From Saccharopolyspora gregorii (GTDB taxonomy: Bacteria > Actinomycetota > Actinomycetes > Mycobacteriales > Pseudonocardiaceae), in contig NZ_CP059556.1 of assembly GCF_024734405.1 (NCBI RefSeq), positions 2,170,001 to 2,234,000 on the forward strand: a DNA stretch of 64,000 nucleotides. The letters are read 5' to 3'. This document shows positions 42,401-51,293 of the stretch, one piece after another. Numbering within the stretch: position 1 is the first letter of the stretch; the number at the start of each line of letters is the position of its first letter. Position numbers and translations under genes: made by a program. The notes under the pieces were generated by a model, which saw nothing but the letters and a program-made list of their open reading frames with translations, searched no databases and had not been told where the DNA came from.

Positions 42401-43858
42401 GTGCACGTCACGACGACCAGCGCGTTCGACCCGCCGCCCGGCGAGGTCGTGGAGTGGACCGCGTTCCCGTTGCCGGGCCACGAGTTCGCGCCCAGCGAGG
42501 TGCCGCCCTCGCTGAACCAGCGCTTCCACCTGGACGGGGTCCGGGCGGGCGGGGCGCCGCAGTGGCTGGCCGTCGCGTTCGACCTGCCGGGGGAGCCCGA
42601 CACCGCGGCGCTGGAGGTGGCGTTCGGGCGCTGGGTCCGGCGGCATCCCGGGTTGCTGAGCCGGTTCGCCGAGCACGGCGGTGAGTTCCACCGCGCGGTG
42701 CTCGCCCCCGATGCGGTGGCGCTGCGGCGGCGCGAGGCGGGTGCGTTCCCGAGTTCGGCGGCGGTGCGCGCGCACCTGGCGCGGCGGTTCGCCGAGCGGT
42801 GCCACCCGCTGCGGTGGCCGCCGTTCCTGCTGGGCGCGATCCGGCACGAGCGGGGGATGACCGCGTTCGCCGCGTTCGACCACTCCTGCGCGGACGCCCA
42901 GTCGATGGCAGTGGTCGCGCACGAGGTCCAGGTGCTGCACCGCGCCGCGGTCCGCGGCGAGCAGGCGGCGCTGCCCGCGGTCGGCGACTTCGTGGACCAC
43001 TGCGCGGCGGAGCACGCGGCGGTCACCGCGGCCCGGGTCGGCGCGGTGCGCACCGCACCCGGGCCGGAGTGGGACGCGCCCGGCCCGGAGGTGCTGGACG
43101 CACCGCCGGCCCCCGAGGTCGAACATCCGGCGGTGACCTACTGGCGGGATTTCCTGCTGGAGCGCGGTGGCACGACGCCCGGCTTCCCGCTGGAGCTCGG
43201 GGTGCGGCCGGGCGAGCCGGTGCCGCAGCGCTCGACGACGGGCCGGCTGCTGGACGCGGAGTGCGCGGACGCGTTCGACGCGGCCTGCCGGTCGGCGGCG
43301 GGCAGCGCCTTCACCGGGCTGCTGGCCGCCGCCGGGCTGGCGCTGCGCGAGCTGGGCGCCGCGGACCGGATCGGGCTGCTCGTCCCGCTGCACACCCGCC
43401 ACGAACCGCGGTGGCGGCACGCGGTCGGCTGGTTCACCACGAACGCGCCGATCGCGTTCAACGTGGTGGAGGGCCGGTTCGCGGAGACCCACACGCACGC
43501 GAAGGTCGCGTTCCGGGAGGCGTTGGGCACGCTGGGGGTGCCGCTGCCGAACGTGCTGGCCGCGGTCGCCGAGGACTACCGGCGGGAGCGCCGCGACGTC
43601 TTCATGCTGTCCTACGTGGACTACCGGGCGATGCCGGTGTCGCTGGAGTTCCCGGAATCCCGGCCGCGGCACATCAGCAGCGAGACGGTGGCCGACGACG
43701 TGCAGCTGTGGGTCTCGCGCACCGACGACGGGTTGTTCCTGCGCGCCCGCTTCCCCGGGACGCCGGCGGCGGAGGCGGCGGTGCGCGGGTTCCGCGCCCG
43801 GCTCGTCGCGGTCCTCACCGCGGCGGCGCGGCGCCCGGTCGCGGTCAGGGCAGGTTGA
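42401..43858 (+). CDS. Stand-alone condensation-domain protein 3, altered HxxxDG motif
   Basis: A 485-residue third paralogue, GTG start six bases after copy 2. It has EVVEWTAFPLPGHEFAPSEV, then WLAVAFDLPGEPDTAALEVA and FGRWVRRHPGLL. The catalytic stretch reads FDHSCADAQSM: His and Asp are kept but the glycine of HxxxDG is replaced by alanine. An Ala/Pro-rich insert (about residues 215-245) interrupts the lobes. The floor and latch motifs GWFTTNAPIAFN and MLSYVDYRAMP are present. Activity may be reduced or altered. It converges with the EamA gene and overlaps it by 14 bases. Confidence 0.83.
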   Translation: MHVTTTSAFDPPPGEVVEWTAFPLPGHEFAPSEVPPSLNQRFHLDGVRAGGAPQWLAVAFDLPGEPDTAALEVAFGRWVRRHPGLLSRFAEHGGEFHRAVLAPDAVALRRREAGAFPSSAAVRAHLARRFAERCHPLRWPPFLLGAIRHERGMTAFAAFDHSCADAQSMAVVAHEVQVLHRAAVRGEQAALPAVGDFVDHCAAEHAAVTAARVGAVRTAPGPEWDAPGPEVLDAPPAPEVEHPAVTYWRDFLLERGGTTPGFPLELGVRPGEPVPQRSTTGRLLDAECADAFDAACRSAAGSAFTGLLAAAGLALRELGAADRIGLLVPLHTRHEPRWRHAVGWFTTNAPIAFNVVEGRFAETHTHAKVAFREALGTLGVPLPNVLAAVAEDYRRERRDVFMLSYVDYRAMPVSLEFPESRPRHISSETVADDVQLWVSRTDDGLFLRARFPGTPAAEAAVRGFRARLVAVLTAAARRPVAVRAG

Positions 43859-44672
43859 GCAGCACGATCCCGGCGAGCACGACGGCGCTCGCGAGCACGC
43901 GCCCCCGGCCGAGGCGTTCGCGGAACAGCACCGCCCCGATCAGCGCGCCGAACACGATGCTGGTCTCGCGCAGCGCGGCGATGGGCGCGAGCGCGCCGCG
44001 GGTCTGCGCCCACAGCACGATGCCGTAGGCGGCCAGCGACAGCACCCCGCCGAGCAGCGCGCCGCCGGATGCGGACCGCAGCTGGGCGGGCAGCGCCCGG
44101 CCGCGCACCGCCAGCGCCAGCGGTGGCAGCGCGAGCCCTTGCAGCAGGAACAGCCAGGCGGCGTAGGTGAGCACGTCGGTACGGTGCACGCCGACGCCGT
44201 CGAGCACGGTGTAGAGCGCGATCACCAGCCCGGTGCCGAACGCGGCGGCCAGCGCCGGGAACCGCGCGGCGGTGGGCCGCCCGCCGACGAGCACCAGGCT
44301 GGTCAGCCCGGCCGAGATCACCAGCACCCCGGCGAGCTCGGGCACCGAGATCCGCTGTCCGAGCAGCGCGGCGGAGGTCAGCGCCACCACCCACGGCGCG
44401 GTGCCGCGCGCGAGCGGGTAGACCTGGCCGAACTGGCCGAGGCGGTAGCTGAGCATCAGCCCCACCTGGTAGAGCACGTGCGCCGCGGCGGAGGCGAGCA
44501 CGTACGGCCACGCGGCGGCCGTGGGGAACCCGGTGACCAGGGCGGCGGCGCCGCCGATCGCGGCGTAGACCAGCGACATGAGGGTGAATCCGGCGAGCCG
44601 GTCGTCCATGCCGTGCGCGAGGGCGTTCCAGGTGGCGTGCAGCAGCGCCGCGCCGAGCACGGCGAGCACCAC
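43845..44672 (-). CDS. EamA/DMT-superfamily transporter
   Basis: A 275-residue membrane protein with about ten hydrophobic helices in two EamA repeats: VLGAALLHATWNALAHGM, GLMLSYRLGQFGQVYPLARG and TAPWVVALTSAALLGQR in the first, ALRETSIVFGALIGAVLFRE in the second. DMT transporters move metabolites, often outward. The GTG at 44672 is the assumed start. It converges on the third condensation gene, so a functional link to that operon is suggested only by location. Confidence 0.88.
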   Translation of the reverse strand: MVLAVLGAALLHATWNALAHGMDDRLAGFTLMSLVYAAIGGAAALVTGFPTAAAWPYVLASAAAHVLYQVGLMLSYRLGQFGQVYPLARGTAPWVVALTSAALLGQRISVPELAGVLVISAGLTSLVLVGGRPTAARFPALAAAFGTGLVIALYTVLDGVGVHRTDVLTYAAWLFLLQGLALPPLALAVRGRALPAQLRSASGGALLGGVLSLAAYGIVLWAQTRGALAPIAALRETSIVFGALIGAVLFRERLGRGRVLASAVVLAGIVLLNLP

Positions 44673-44977
44673 GTCGACGCCGATGGCCGCCTCCCTGAAT
44701 CGGACCGCGTCCCGATCCTGCCCCGCCCGCGGCCCGTCGCGCTCGCGCGGCCGGAGCAGTCGGCTCGTCCGTCCGGAGCGGCCCGCGGGCGGATCGTCCG
44801 TTCCGTCCGATGTGGTCGTCCGGAGTGGCCGGTCTGCCGCGGGTTCCGGACGCGACCGGGGTGCCGGGCGATCCCGGAGTGACCGGCGCCCCGGGCTCCC
44901 GGAGCACCGGTCGCCGTGCGGCTCCGCAGCGCCCGGGTCGCCGGGTTCCCCGAAGCCGCCGGGCCGCCCCTCACGTG
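44673..44977. other. 305-bp intergenic region, no gene seen
   Basis: Upstream of the EamA gene and downstream of OsmC. Only proline/arginine-rich shadow frames are present. The OsmC-side terminator follows at its right end. Confidence 0.5.
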
Positions 44978-45018
44978 AACGGCCCGTCCGCCCGGTCCCA
45001 CCGGTCGAACGGGCCGTT
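44978..45018 (-). terminator. Hairpin downstream of OsmC
   Basis: AACGGCCCGT (44978-44987) pairs with ACGGGCCGTT (45009-45018), a perfect 10-bp stem 15 bp beyond the OsmC stop on the minus strand. Confidence 0.6.
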
Positions 45019-45032
45019 GCTCCCGGGGAGCG

Positions 45033-45464
45033 TCAGGACAGGGTGGCTTCCAGGGTGATGGTGGTGCCGGTCAGGGCGGCGGAGACCGGGCAGATCTCCT
45101 TGGCCTTCTGCGCGGCCTGCTGGAAGGTGGCGTCGTCGGCGCCGGGCACGGTCGCCTGCACGGTCAGCGCGATGCCGGTGATGGCGAAGCCGCCGCCGGA
45201 CTTGCCGAGGGTGACCTCGGCGCTGGTGTCGATCCGTTCCGGGGTGAGGCCGGCTTCGCTGAGCAACCCGGACAGCTGCATGCTGAAGCAGGACGAGTGC
45301 GCGGCGGCGATGAGCTCTTCGGGGCTGGTCTGCCCGGCCGGGTCCTCGGCGCGGGTCGCGAACGACACGGGGAACTGCCCCGCGTTCGAGGAGTCCAGGG
45401 TGACGAGGCCCGAACCCGAGCCCAGGTCGCCGGTCCAGCTAGTCGTGGCGTTGCGGTCGGCCAT
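45033..45464 (-). CDS. osmC: OsmC-family peroxiredoxin
   Basis: A 143-residue OsmC. The two redox cysteines are visible in AAAHSSCFSMQLSGLLSEAG and AKEICPVSAALTGT, with the Glu of PEELIAAAH that positions the peroxide. It would reduce organic hydroperoxides in the cytosol. The ATG at 45464 follows AGGAG at six bases; the longer frame to 45599 is rejected. It stands alone, with its own terminator, next to the TetR/MMPL locus. Confidence 0.94.
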   Translation of the reverse strand: MADRNATTSWTGDLGSGSGLVTLDSSNAGQFPVSFATRAEDPAGQTSPEELIAAAHSSCFSMQLSGLLSEAGLTPERIDTSAEVTLGKSGGGFAITGIALTVQATVPGADDATFQQAAQKAKEICPVSAALTGTTITLEATLS

Positions 45465-45663
45465 GACCTCTCCTTCTGCGTCGGTGTCGTCGGGTGCGCG
45501 CGGTGGCGCACCCGGGATCAAGAACGTCCCGACCTTCGCAGAGCTTCCACTCCCACGCCGTGCGGAATCCCACCCACCCCCCGACCGGCCCCCACCCACC
45601 CCGGCTCCGAACTTCTTCCGGGGACGTCCACGTGGACGTGCATCAGAAATCGCGGCCGCACCG

Positions 45664-45712
45664 AAAAGCGGGCAGCGAGGAAGCCGCTGAGGTTCCGCTA
45701 CCCGACCCGCCC
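45664..45712 (-). terminator. Probable terminator of the TetR gene
   Basis: On the minus strand an imperfect GC stem (about 45668-45705, with two bulges) is followed by TTTT (45664-45667). It lies about 30-70 bp after the TetR stop. The rest of the 267-bp gap between OsmC and TetR holds no gene. Confidence 0.5.
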
Positions 45713-45731
45713 CGCAATGAAAAGACGCTCG

Positions 45732-46427
45732 TCAGTCCCCGTCCAGCGTGGTGGTGAGGCTGTGCACCAGGAGGGGGAGCGTCCGCATCACCTTCTCGCG
45801 CACGCTGCGGTCGGGGTCCTCGTCCCCGGCGAGGATCGCCTCCTGCATGGCCGAGTCGAACTGGTCGACCAGCAGCCGGGTGAGGTCGAGCGCGTCGATC
45901 CGGAAGCGGACGCCGACGGCCCGCACCGCGGTGTCGATCATCGTGGCGAGCTCGCGCTGGAAGGACTGCGCGGCGGCCAGGAACCGCGGGGCCACGTCCG
46001 GGTCGCGCAGCGCCAGCAGCCGGAACTCGCTCTGCATCAGGCACCACTGCCGGATGTCCGGCTGGAACGACATGACGTCGGCGATGATGCCTTCGATGTG
46101 GGCGGGCGCCGGTTTGCCGCCGGTCTCCCCGAGCGGCGCCACCAGCCGGGAGAAGTGTTCGCGCAGCGTCTCCAGCCGGGCCCGGTTCTCCCGCTCGGTG
46201 AGCGCGAAGAACAGCTCCTCCTTGCTGCCGAAGTTGGAGTAGAACGCGCCGCGGGTGAAGCCCGCGTCGTCGGCGATGGCCTCGATGGAGGCGCCGTTGA
46301 TGCCGTGCTCGCTGAACTGCCGGTAGGCGGCGTCCAGCAGCCGTTCCCGGGTCCGGGCGCGCCGGGCGGTCTCGCGCGCGGGCGCGTCCGCGCGCCCCTC
46401 GGGTGCGACGAGCTTGTTCGCGCTCAT
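45732..46427 (-). CDS. TetR/AcrR-family repressor beside MMPL transporter
   Basis: A 231-residue repressor. The HTH is RTRERLLDAAYRQFSEHGIN, then GASIEAIADDAGFTRGAFYS and NFGSKEELFFAL. The C-terminal domain is helical (TAVRAVGVRFRIDALDLTRL). The ATG at 46427 has a strong GGAAGGAAGG site. The much longer frame reading on to 48926 is antisense to the MMPL gene. The gene is divergent from the MMPL transporter, and a perfect inverted repeat lies between them, which strongly suggests it represses both itself and the MMPL-YhgE operon. Confidence 0.94.
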   Translation of the reverse strand: MSANKLVAPEGRADAPARETARRARTRERLLDAAYRQFSEHGINGASIEAIADDAGFTRGAFYSNFGSKEELFFALTERENRARLETLREHFSRLVAPLGETGGKPAPAHIEGIIADVMSFQPDIRQWCLMQSEFRLLALRDPDVAPRFLAAAQSFQRELATMIDTAVRAVGVRFRIDALDLTRLLVDQFDSAMQEAILAGDEDPDRSVREKVMRTLPLLVHSLTTTLDGD

Positions 46428-46500
46428 CACGAACCTTCCTTCCTGCGGTGTGCACCTGCGGATTTCCCGCCGATCGCGGCCCGCGTGGAACCGTCCCATC

Positions 46501-46540
46501 GTATCCGATACGCTCATGTATCGGATACAGCGTTGTATCC
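46501..46540. promoter_or_regulatory. TetR operator: perfect 11-6-11 inverted repeat plus half-site
   Basis: GTATCCGATAC (46501-46511) and GTATCGGATAC (46518-46528) are exact reverse complements six bases apart. A further half-site GTATCC lies at 46535-46540. Located 74 bp before the TetR start and 61 bp before the MMPL start, it is the natural binding site for the divergent TetR. Confidence 0.88.
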
Positions 46541-46601
46541 ACTTCCCCTGATCTGGTGATCCGCCGTCCGGCGAGAACCTTCCCGGCGACAGGAGTGTGG
46601 C

Positions 46602-49325
46602 GTGTCCTCGTTCCTCTACACACTGGGGCGGAGGGCCTACGCGGCCCGCAAGACCGTCCTCGTGATCTGGCTCCTCGTGCTCGTCGTGACCGGCGGCGCG
46701 GCCGGTCTCCTGTTCAAAGGAATGGACAACAACGTCACGATCCCCGGCACCGAGGCGCAGAACGCCCTCGACCGGCTGTCGGTGACCTTCCCGCAGACCA
46801 GCGGCGCCTCCGCGCAGATCATCGTGGTCGCCGACGACGTGCGCGCCCCGGCCGTGCAGCGCGAGGTCGAGCGGTCCGTGGACGAGCTCGAAGGCATGGA
46901 CGAGGCCGCCTCCATCGTCTCGCCCTACAACGCGGACCTCGGCGGATCGATCAGCGAGGACGGCGAAGCCGCCCTGATCATGATCCAGCTGGAGGGGCAG
47001 ACCATGGAGATCGGTCAGCCCACCAAGGACCACATCGCCCAGATCACCGCCGACCTCCAGCAGCGGCTCCCGGAGGGCTCCCAGTCCTCCTACGGCGGGC
47101 CGCTGTTCGCGCAGAGCTTCCCCGGCATCAGCATCGTCGAAGCGCTCGGCCTGGTGATCGCCATCGTGGTGCTGATGATCACGCTGGGCTCGTTCCTCGC
47201 CGCGGGCATGCCGCTGGTGAACGCGCTGATCGGCGTCGGCGTCTCCACCGCGCTCATCCTCGTCTCGACCGCGTTCGGCTCCGTCACCGCGACCACGCCG
47301 CTGCTGTCGCTGATGCTCGGCCTCGCCGTCGGCATCGACTACGCGCTGTTCATCGTCTCCCGGCACCAGCAGGAACTCGCCCAGGGCGTGTCGCCGCAGG
47401 AGGCCGCGGCGCGGTCCACCGCCACCGCGGGCTCCGCGGTGATCTTCGCCGGGCTGACCGTGGTGATCGCGCTCGTCGGCCTCGGCGTCGCGGGCATCCC
47501 GTTCCTCACCACGATGGGCGTCGCCGGTGCCGTCGCCGTCGCCATCGCCGTGCTCGTCTCGCTCACCCTCATCCCGGCGCTGCTCGGCTTCGCCGGGGCC
47601 CGGCTCACCCCGCGGTCGGCGAGGGCGGGCAAGCGCGCCCGCGCCGACCGCGCCAAGCCGCCGGTGGGCGAGCGGTTCTTCGCCGGCTGGGTCCGCGCCG
47701 CGACCCGCTTCCCGATCGTCACCGTGCTCATCGTCGTCGGCGTCCTCGGCATCGCGACCGTGCCCGCCGCCGGGCTCCGCCTCGGGCTCCCCGACGCGGG
47801 CGCGCTGCCGCACGGCGACCCGGCGCGGGTCACCTACGACCTCACCGACGAGCACTTCCCGCAGGGCTTCAACGGGCCGCTGATCGTCACCGGCAGCATC
47901 GTCACCAGCGAAGACCCGCTCGGCCTGATGAACGACCTCAAGGCCGAGATCGAACGGCTGCCCGGCGTCGCCGACGTGCCGATGGCCGTGCCGAACCCGA
48001 CCGCGGACACCGGCATCGTGCAGGTGATCCCGGAGGGCGCCCCGGACTCGCAGCAGACCAAGGACCTCGTCGAGGAGATCCGCTCGCTGCGCGGGCACTT
48101 CCAGGAGGCCTACGGCATCGACATCTCCGTCACCGGCTTCACCGCCGTCGGCATCGACGTCTCCGACAAGCTCGGTGAGGCGCTGCTGCCGTTCGGCGTC
48201 GTCGTGGTCGGGTTGTCGCTGGTGCTGCTGACGATGGTGTTCCGCTCCATCGCCGTGCCGATCAAGGCGACGCTGGGCTACCTGCTCAGCATCGGCGCCT
48301 CGATGGGCATCGTGACGCTGATCTTCCAGGACGGCTGGGGCGCCGAGGCGCTCAACGTCGCCCGCACCGGGCCGGTGATCAGCTTCATGCCGATCGTGCT
48401 GATGGGCATCCTGTTCGGCCTCGCCATGGACTACGAGGTCTTCCTGGTGTCCCGGATGCGCGAGGAGTACGTGCACACCAAGGACGCCCAGGCCGCGATC
48501 CACACCGGCTTCGTCTCCTCCGGCAAGGTCGTCACCGCGGCCGCGGTGATCATGTTCGCGGTGTTCGCCGCGTTCGTCCCCGACGGCGACGCCAACCTCA
48601 AGCCCATCGCGCTGGGGCTCGCGGTCGGCGTGTTCGTCGACGCGTTCATCGTGCGCATGACGCTGGTGCCCGCGGTGCTCGCGCTGCTCGGCGAGAAGGC
48701 GTGGTGGATGCCGCGGAAGCTGGACCGGGTGCTGCCCGCCTTCGACGTCGAAGGGGAGAACCTGCGCGAGGAGATCGAGCTCGCCGACTGGCCGCGCCCC
48801 GGTTCGAACGAGGCCATCGCCTGCGCCGGGCTGCGGCTCGACGACCCGTCCACCGGCGCACCCGTCTACCGGGACGTGGGCTTCCTGGTGGAGCGCGGCG
48901 GCACCCACGTGGTGCGCGGCGTGCACGAATCCGCGATCACCGCGGTGCTGCTGACGCTGTCCGGCAGGCTCCAGCCCGACTCCGGGCGGCTCAAGGTCCT
49001 CGGCTACGTGCTCCCCGCCCGCGGCTCGGCCGTGCGGTCCCGGGTCGCCTACGTCGACGCCGGTGCGGGCGGCGCGGACGCGGTGCGGGCGGCGCTGCGC
49101 GAAGAACCGGAGGTCCTGGTGCTCGACCGCACCGACCGGGCCTCCGACCCCGGCGAGCGCGGCCGCATCCGCGAACTGCTCACCGGCGCCGGGACCACCG
49201 TCATCGCCGGCACCACCGGGCTGGCCGAGGCGCGCGACGTGCTGCCCGCCGGTGCCCCCGCCACCCTCACCGAACTGCGCGACGACGCCGCGATGCCCGA
49301 CGTCCTCTCCGCCGCGATCCGCTAG
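46602..49325 (+). CDS. MMPL/RND transporter with C-terminal degenerate ABC-ATPase domain
   Basis: A 907-residue protein. Residues 1-720 form an MMPL-type RND transporter with twelve helices in two repeats. The proton-relay motif regions are LGLAVGIDYALFIVSRHQQE and LFGLAMDYEVFLVSRMREEY, and periplasmic loops lie between helices 1-2 and 7-8. From about residue 740 the sequence follows ABC nucleotide-binding domains (PVYRDVGFLVERGGTHVV, LSGRLQPDSGRLKVLGYVLP, EPEVLVLDRTD). The P-loop, however, is GVHESAITAVLL, without GK[ST], and the signature motif is not seen, so it should not hydrolyse ATP. GTG start with ACAGGAG upstream. A YhgE gene follows at 20 bp. Confidence 0.9.
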   Translation: MSSFLYTLGRRAYAARKTVLVIWLLVLVVTGGAAGLLFKGMDNNVTIPGTEAQNALDRLSVTFPQTSGASAQIIVVADDVRAPAVQREVERSVDELEGMDEAASIVSPYNADLGGSISEDGEAALIMIQLEGQTMEIGQPTKDHIAQITADLQQRLPEGSQSSYGGPLFAQSFPGISIVEALGLVIAIVVLMITLGSFLAAGMPLVNALIGVGVSTALILVSTAFGSVTATTPLLSLMLGLAVGIDYALFIVSRHQQELAQGVSPQEAAARSTATAGSAVIFAGLTVVIALVGLGVAGIPFLTTMGVAGAVAVAIAVLVSLTLIPALLGFAGARLTPRSARAGKRARADRAKPPVGERFFAGWVRAATRFPIVTVLIVVGVLGIATVPAAGLRLGLPDAGALPHGDPARVTYDLTDEHFPQGFNGPLIVTGSIVTSEDPLGLMNDLKAEIERLPGVADVPMAVPNPTADTGIVQVIPEGAPDSQQTKDLVEEIRSLRGHFQEAYGIDISVTGFTAVGIDVSDKLGEALLPFGVVVVGLSLVLLTMVFRSIAVPIKATLGYLLSIGASMGIVTLIFQDGWGAEALNVARTGPVISFMPIVLMGILFGLAMDYEVFLVSRMREEYVHTKDAQAAIHTGFVSSGKVVTAAAVIMFAVFAAFVPDGDANLKPIALGLAVGVFVDAFIVRMTLVPAVLALLGEKAWWMPRKLDRVLPAFDVEGENLREEIELADWPRPGSNEAIACAGLRLDDPSTGAPVYRDVGFLVERGGTHVVRGVHESAITAVLLTLSGRLQPDSGRLKVLGYVLPARGSAVRSRVAYVDAGAGGADAVRAALREEPEVLVLDRTDRASDPGERGRIRELLTGAGTTVIAGTTGLAEARDVLPAGAPATLTELRDDAAMPDVLSAAIR

Positions 49326-49345
49326 AAAGCAGAGGTAATCAGACG

Positions 49346-51271
49346 ATGGCGAAGCGCCGCTTGATCCTCCCCCTGATCGGCCTGCTGCTGGTACCGCTGG
49401 CGATCGCGGGCCTGCTGATCTGGTCGCTGGGCAAACCCGAGGACCGGTTGAAGGACGTCAAGGCCGCCGTCGTGAACAACGACGAACCGGTCGAGGTGAA
49501 CGGCCAGCTCACCCCGCTCGGGCGGCAGCTGTCCGCGAAGCTCGTCGGCGGCGAGATCGAGAGCAACTACAGCTGGGAGTTCGCCACCCCGCAGACCGCC
49601 GCCGACGGCCTGGCGGACGGCAGCTACGCCGCGGTCGTGACGATCCCGGAGAACTTCTCCGCCGCCGCCACCTCCTTCTCCGGCGACCCGGCGCAGGCGA
49701 AGAAGGCCACCATCGACGTCAGCACCGGCGGCCGCAGCAAGTTCGCGGACGAGGCGATCAGCCGGGTCGTCACCAACACGGCCGCTGACCTGCTCGGCAG
49801 GCAGCTGACCACGACCTACCTGGACAACGTGTTCGTCGGGTTCAACACGCTCGGCGACAAGCTCGGCGAGGCCTCCGACGGGGCGACCTCGCTCGCCGAC
49901 GGCGCGCAGCAGCTCGCGGGCGGCACCGACCAGCTCGCCGGTGGCGCCGACCAGCTCGCGGACGGTTCGCGGGCGCTCGCCGACGGCATCGGCGCGCTCG
50001 AAGGCGGCGCGCAGCAGCTCAAGACCGGGATGGGCGGGCTCGCCGACGGCATCGGCCAGCTCAAGGAGCAGACCGCGCAGCTGCCCGGCCAGGTCGGCCA
50101 GCTCGCCGACGTGTCCGCGCAGGAGGCCCAGGGCGTGCAGCAGCTCTCCGGTGGTCTCCAGGGCATGTCCGAAAGCCTCGCCGAGATGAGCAAGGAGTGC
50201 CCGCCCGGCACGCTGCCCATCTGTAACAAGATCGCCATCCAGGCGGCCACCGCGAAGGCGCTCGGCGACGGTGCCGGGCAGCTGCAGCAGGCCAGCACCG
50301 GCGTGTCCGGCGGGCTCGCCGCGCTCGCCGGGAAGACCCCCGAGTCCGGTGGCGGGCTCGTCGCCCTGTCCGGCGGCATCGACCAGCTCCACGACGGTGC
50401 CCAGCAGCTCGACGGCGGCGTGGGCCAGCTCGCCGACGGGATCTCGCAGACCGGGGGCGGTGCCGGGCAGCTCGCCGACGGCGCCGACCAGCTCGCCCAG
50501 GGCGTGCGCGGGCTCTCCGACGGCGCGCACCAGCTCGGCGACGGCACCGGGCAGCTGTCCTCCGGCCTCGACCAGGCCGTGGACCAGCTGCCCAGCTACC
50601 CCGACGGCGACCGCGACAAGCTCGCCAAGACCGTCGCCAACCCGATCACCACCGCGGAGGGCAGCAGCCTCGGGTTCGGTTCCTCCGGGATCGCGCTGTA
50701 CGCGGTGCTGGCGCTGTGGGTCGGTGCGGTCGCCACGTTCCTGGTGCTGCGCGCGGTGCCGCGCCGGGCGCTGGAATCCACCCGGTCTTCGTTCTCGTTG
50801 GCGCTGCGGCAGTTCCGGCTGCCCGCGGTGGTCGGGCTCGCGCAGGGGCTGCTGGTCGCGGTCGTCGTCGGCATCGCGCAGGACCTGTCGGTGGGCGGCT
50901 GGTTCGGCTGCGCCGGTCTGGCGATGCTCACCGCCGTCGCGTTCACCGCGGTGAACCAGGCGCTGGCGGGCGCGCTGCGCGGCACCGGCCGGTTCCTGGC
51001 GATGCTCGTCGCGGTGGTGCTGCTGGCGACCGGGTTCATCACCGCGGTGCCCTCCGCGTTGAACTCGGTGCTCGCGGCGCTGCCGGTCGGGCCCGCGCAG
51101 GACGCGCTGCGTGCCGTGGTGGACGGCTCCGCGCCGGGCGGCGGCACCGTGGTGCTGCTGGTGATCTGGGGGCTCGCCGGTCTGGTGGTGACGTACCTGG
51201 CCGTCGAGCGCGGGCGCACCGTGCGGGCCACCCGGCTCACCGGGTTCACCGCGCGGACGGCGGAGGCGTGA
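49346..51271 (+). CDS. YhgE/Pip-family membrane protein
   Basis: A 641-residue protein of the ABC-2/YhgE-Pip type. It has an N-terminal helix (LILPLIGLLLVPLAIAGLLI) and a large external region containing the conserved VVNNDEPVEVNGQLTPLGRQ start. About 250 residues of glycine-rich heptad-like repeats follow (ADGAQQLAGGTDQLAGGADQ), which form a long coiled rod. Five to six C-terminal transmembrane helices close it (LYAVLALWVGAVATFLVLRA onward). Such proteins accompany MMPL and ABC transporters and may bridge to the cell wall. It is co-transcribed with the MMPL gene and ends at a terminator. Confidence 0.92.
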   Translation: MAKRRLILPLIGLLLVPLAIAGLLIWSLGKPEDRLKDVKAAVVNNDEPVEVNGQLTPLGRQLSAKLVGGEIESNYSWEFATPQTAADGLADGSYAAVVTIPENFSAAATSFSGDPAQAKKATIDVSTGGRSKFADEAISRVVTNTAADLLGRQLTTTYLDNVFVGFNTLGDKLGEASDGATSLADGAQQLAGGTDQLAGGADQLADGSRALADGIGALEGGAQQLKTGMGGLADGIGQLKEQTAQLPGQVGQLADVSAQEAQGVQQLSGGLQGMSESLAEMSKECPPGTLPICNKIAIQAATAKALGDGAGQLQQASTGVSGGLAALAGKTPESGGGLVALSGGIDQLHDGAQQLDGGVGQLADGISQTGGGAGQLADGADQLAQGVRGLSDGAHQLGDGTGQLSSGLDQAVDQLPSYPDGDRDKLAKTVANPITTAEGSSLGFGSSGIALYAVLALWVGAVATFLVLRAVPRRALESTRSSFSLALRQFRLPAVVGLAQGLLVAVVVGIAQDLSVGGWFGCAGLAMLTAVAFTAVNQALAGALRGTGRFLAMLVAVVLLATGFITAVPSALNSVLAALPVGPAQDALRAVVDGSAPGGGTVVLLVIWGLAGLVVTYLAVERGRTVRATRLTGFTARTAEA

Positions 51272-51293
51272 TCCGCTGAAGTCCACTGCGGAC

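Noticed and set aside
45732-48926. 1064-residue frame that reads through into the TetR gene
   Set aside because: The first ~800 residues are His/Asp/Arg/Gly filler antisense to MMPL. The real TetR starts at 46427 with a strong ribosome site.
48800-49325. Separate ABC ATPase gene after MMPL
   Set aside because: It is continuous with the MMPL frame with no stop or start between, and lacks a P-loop, so it is a fused domain.
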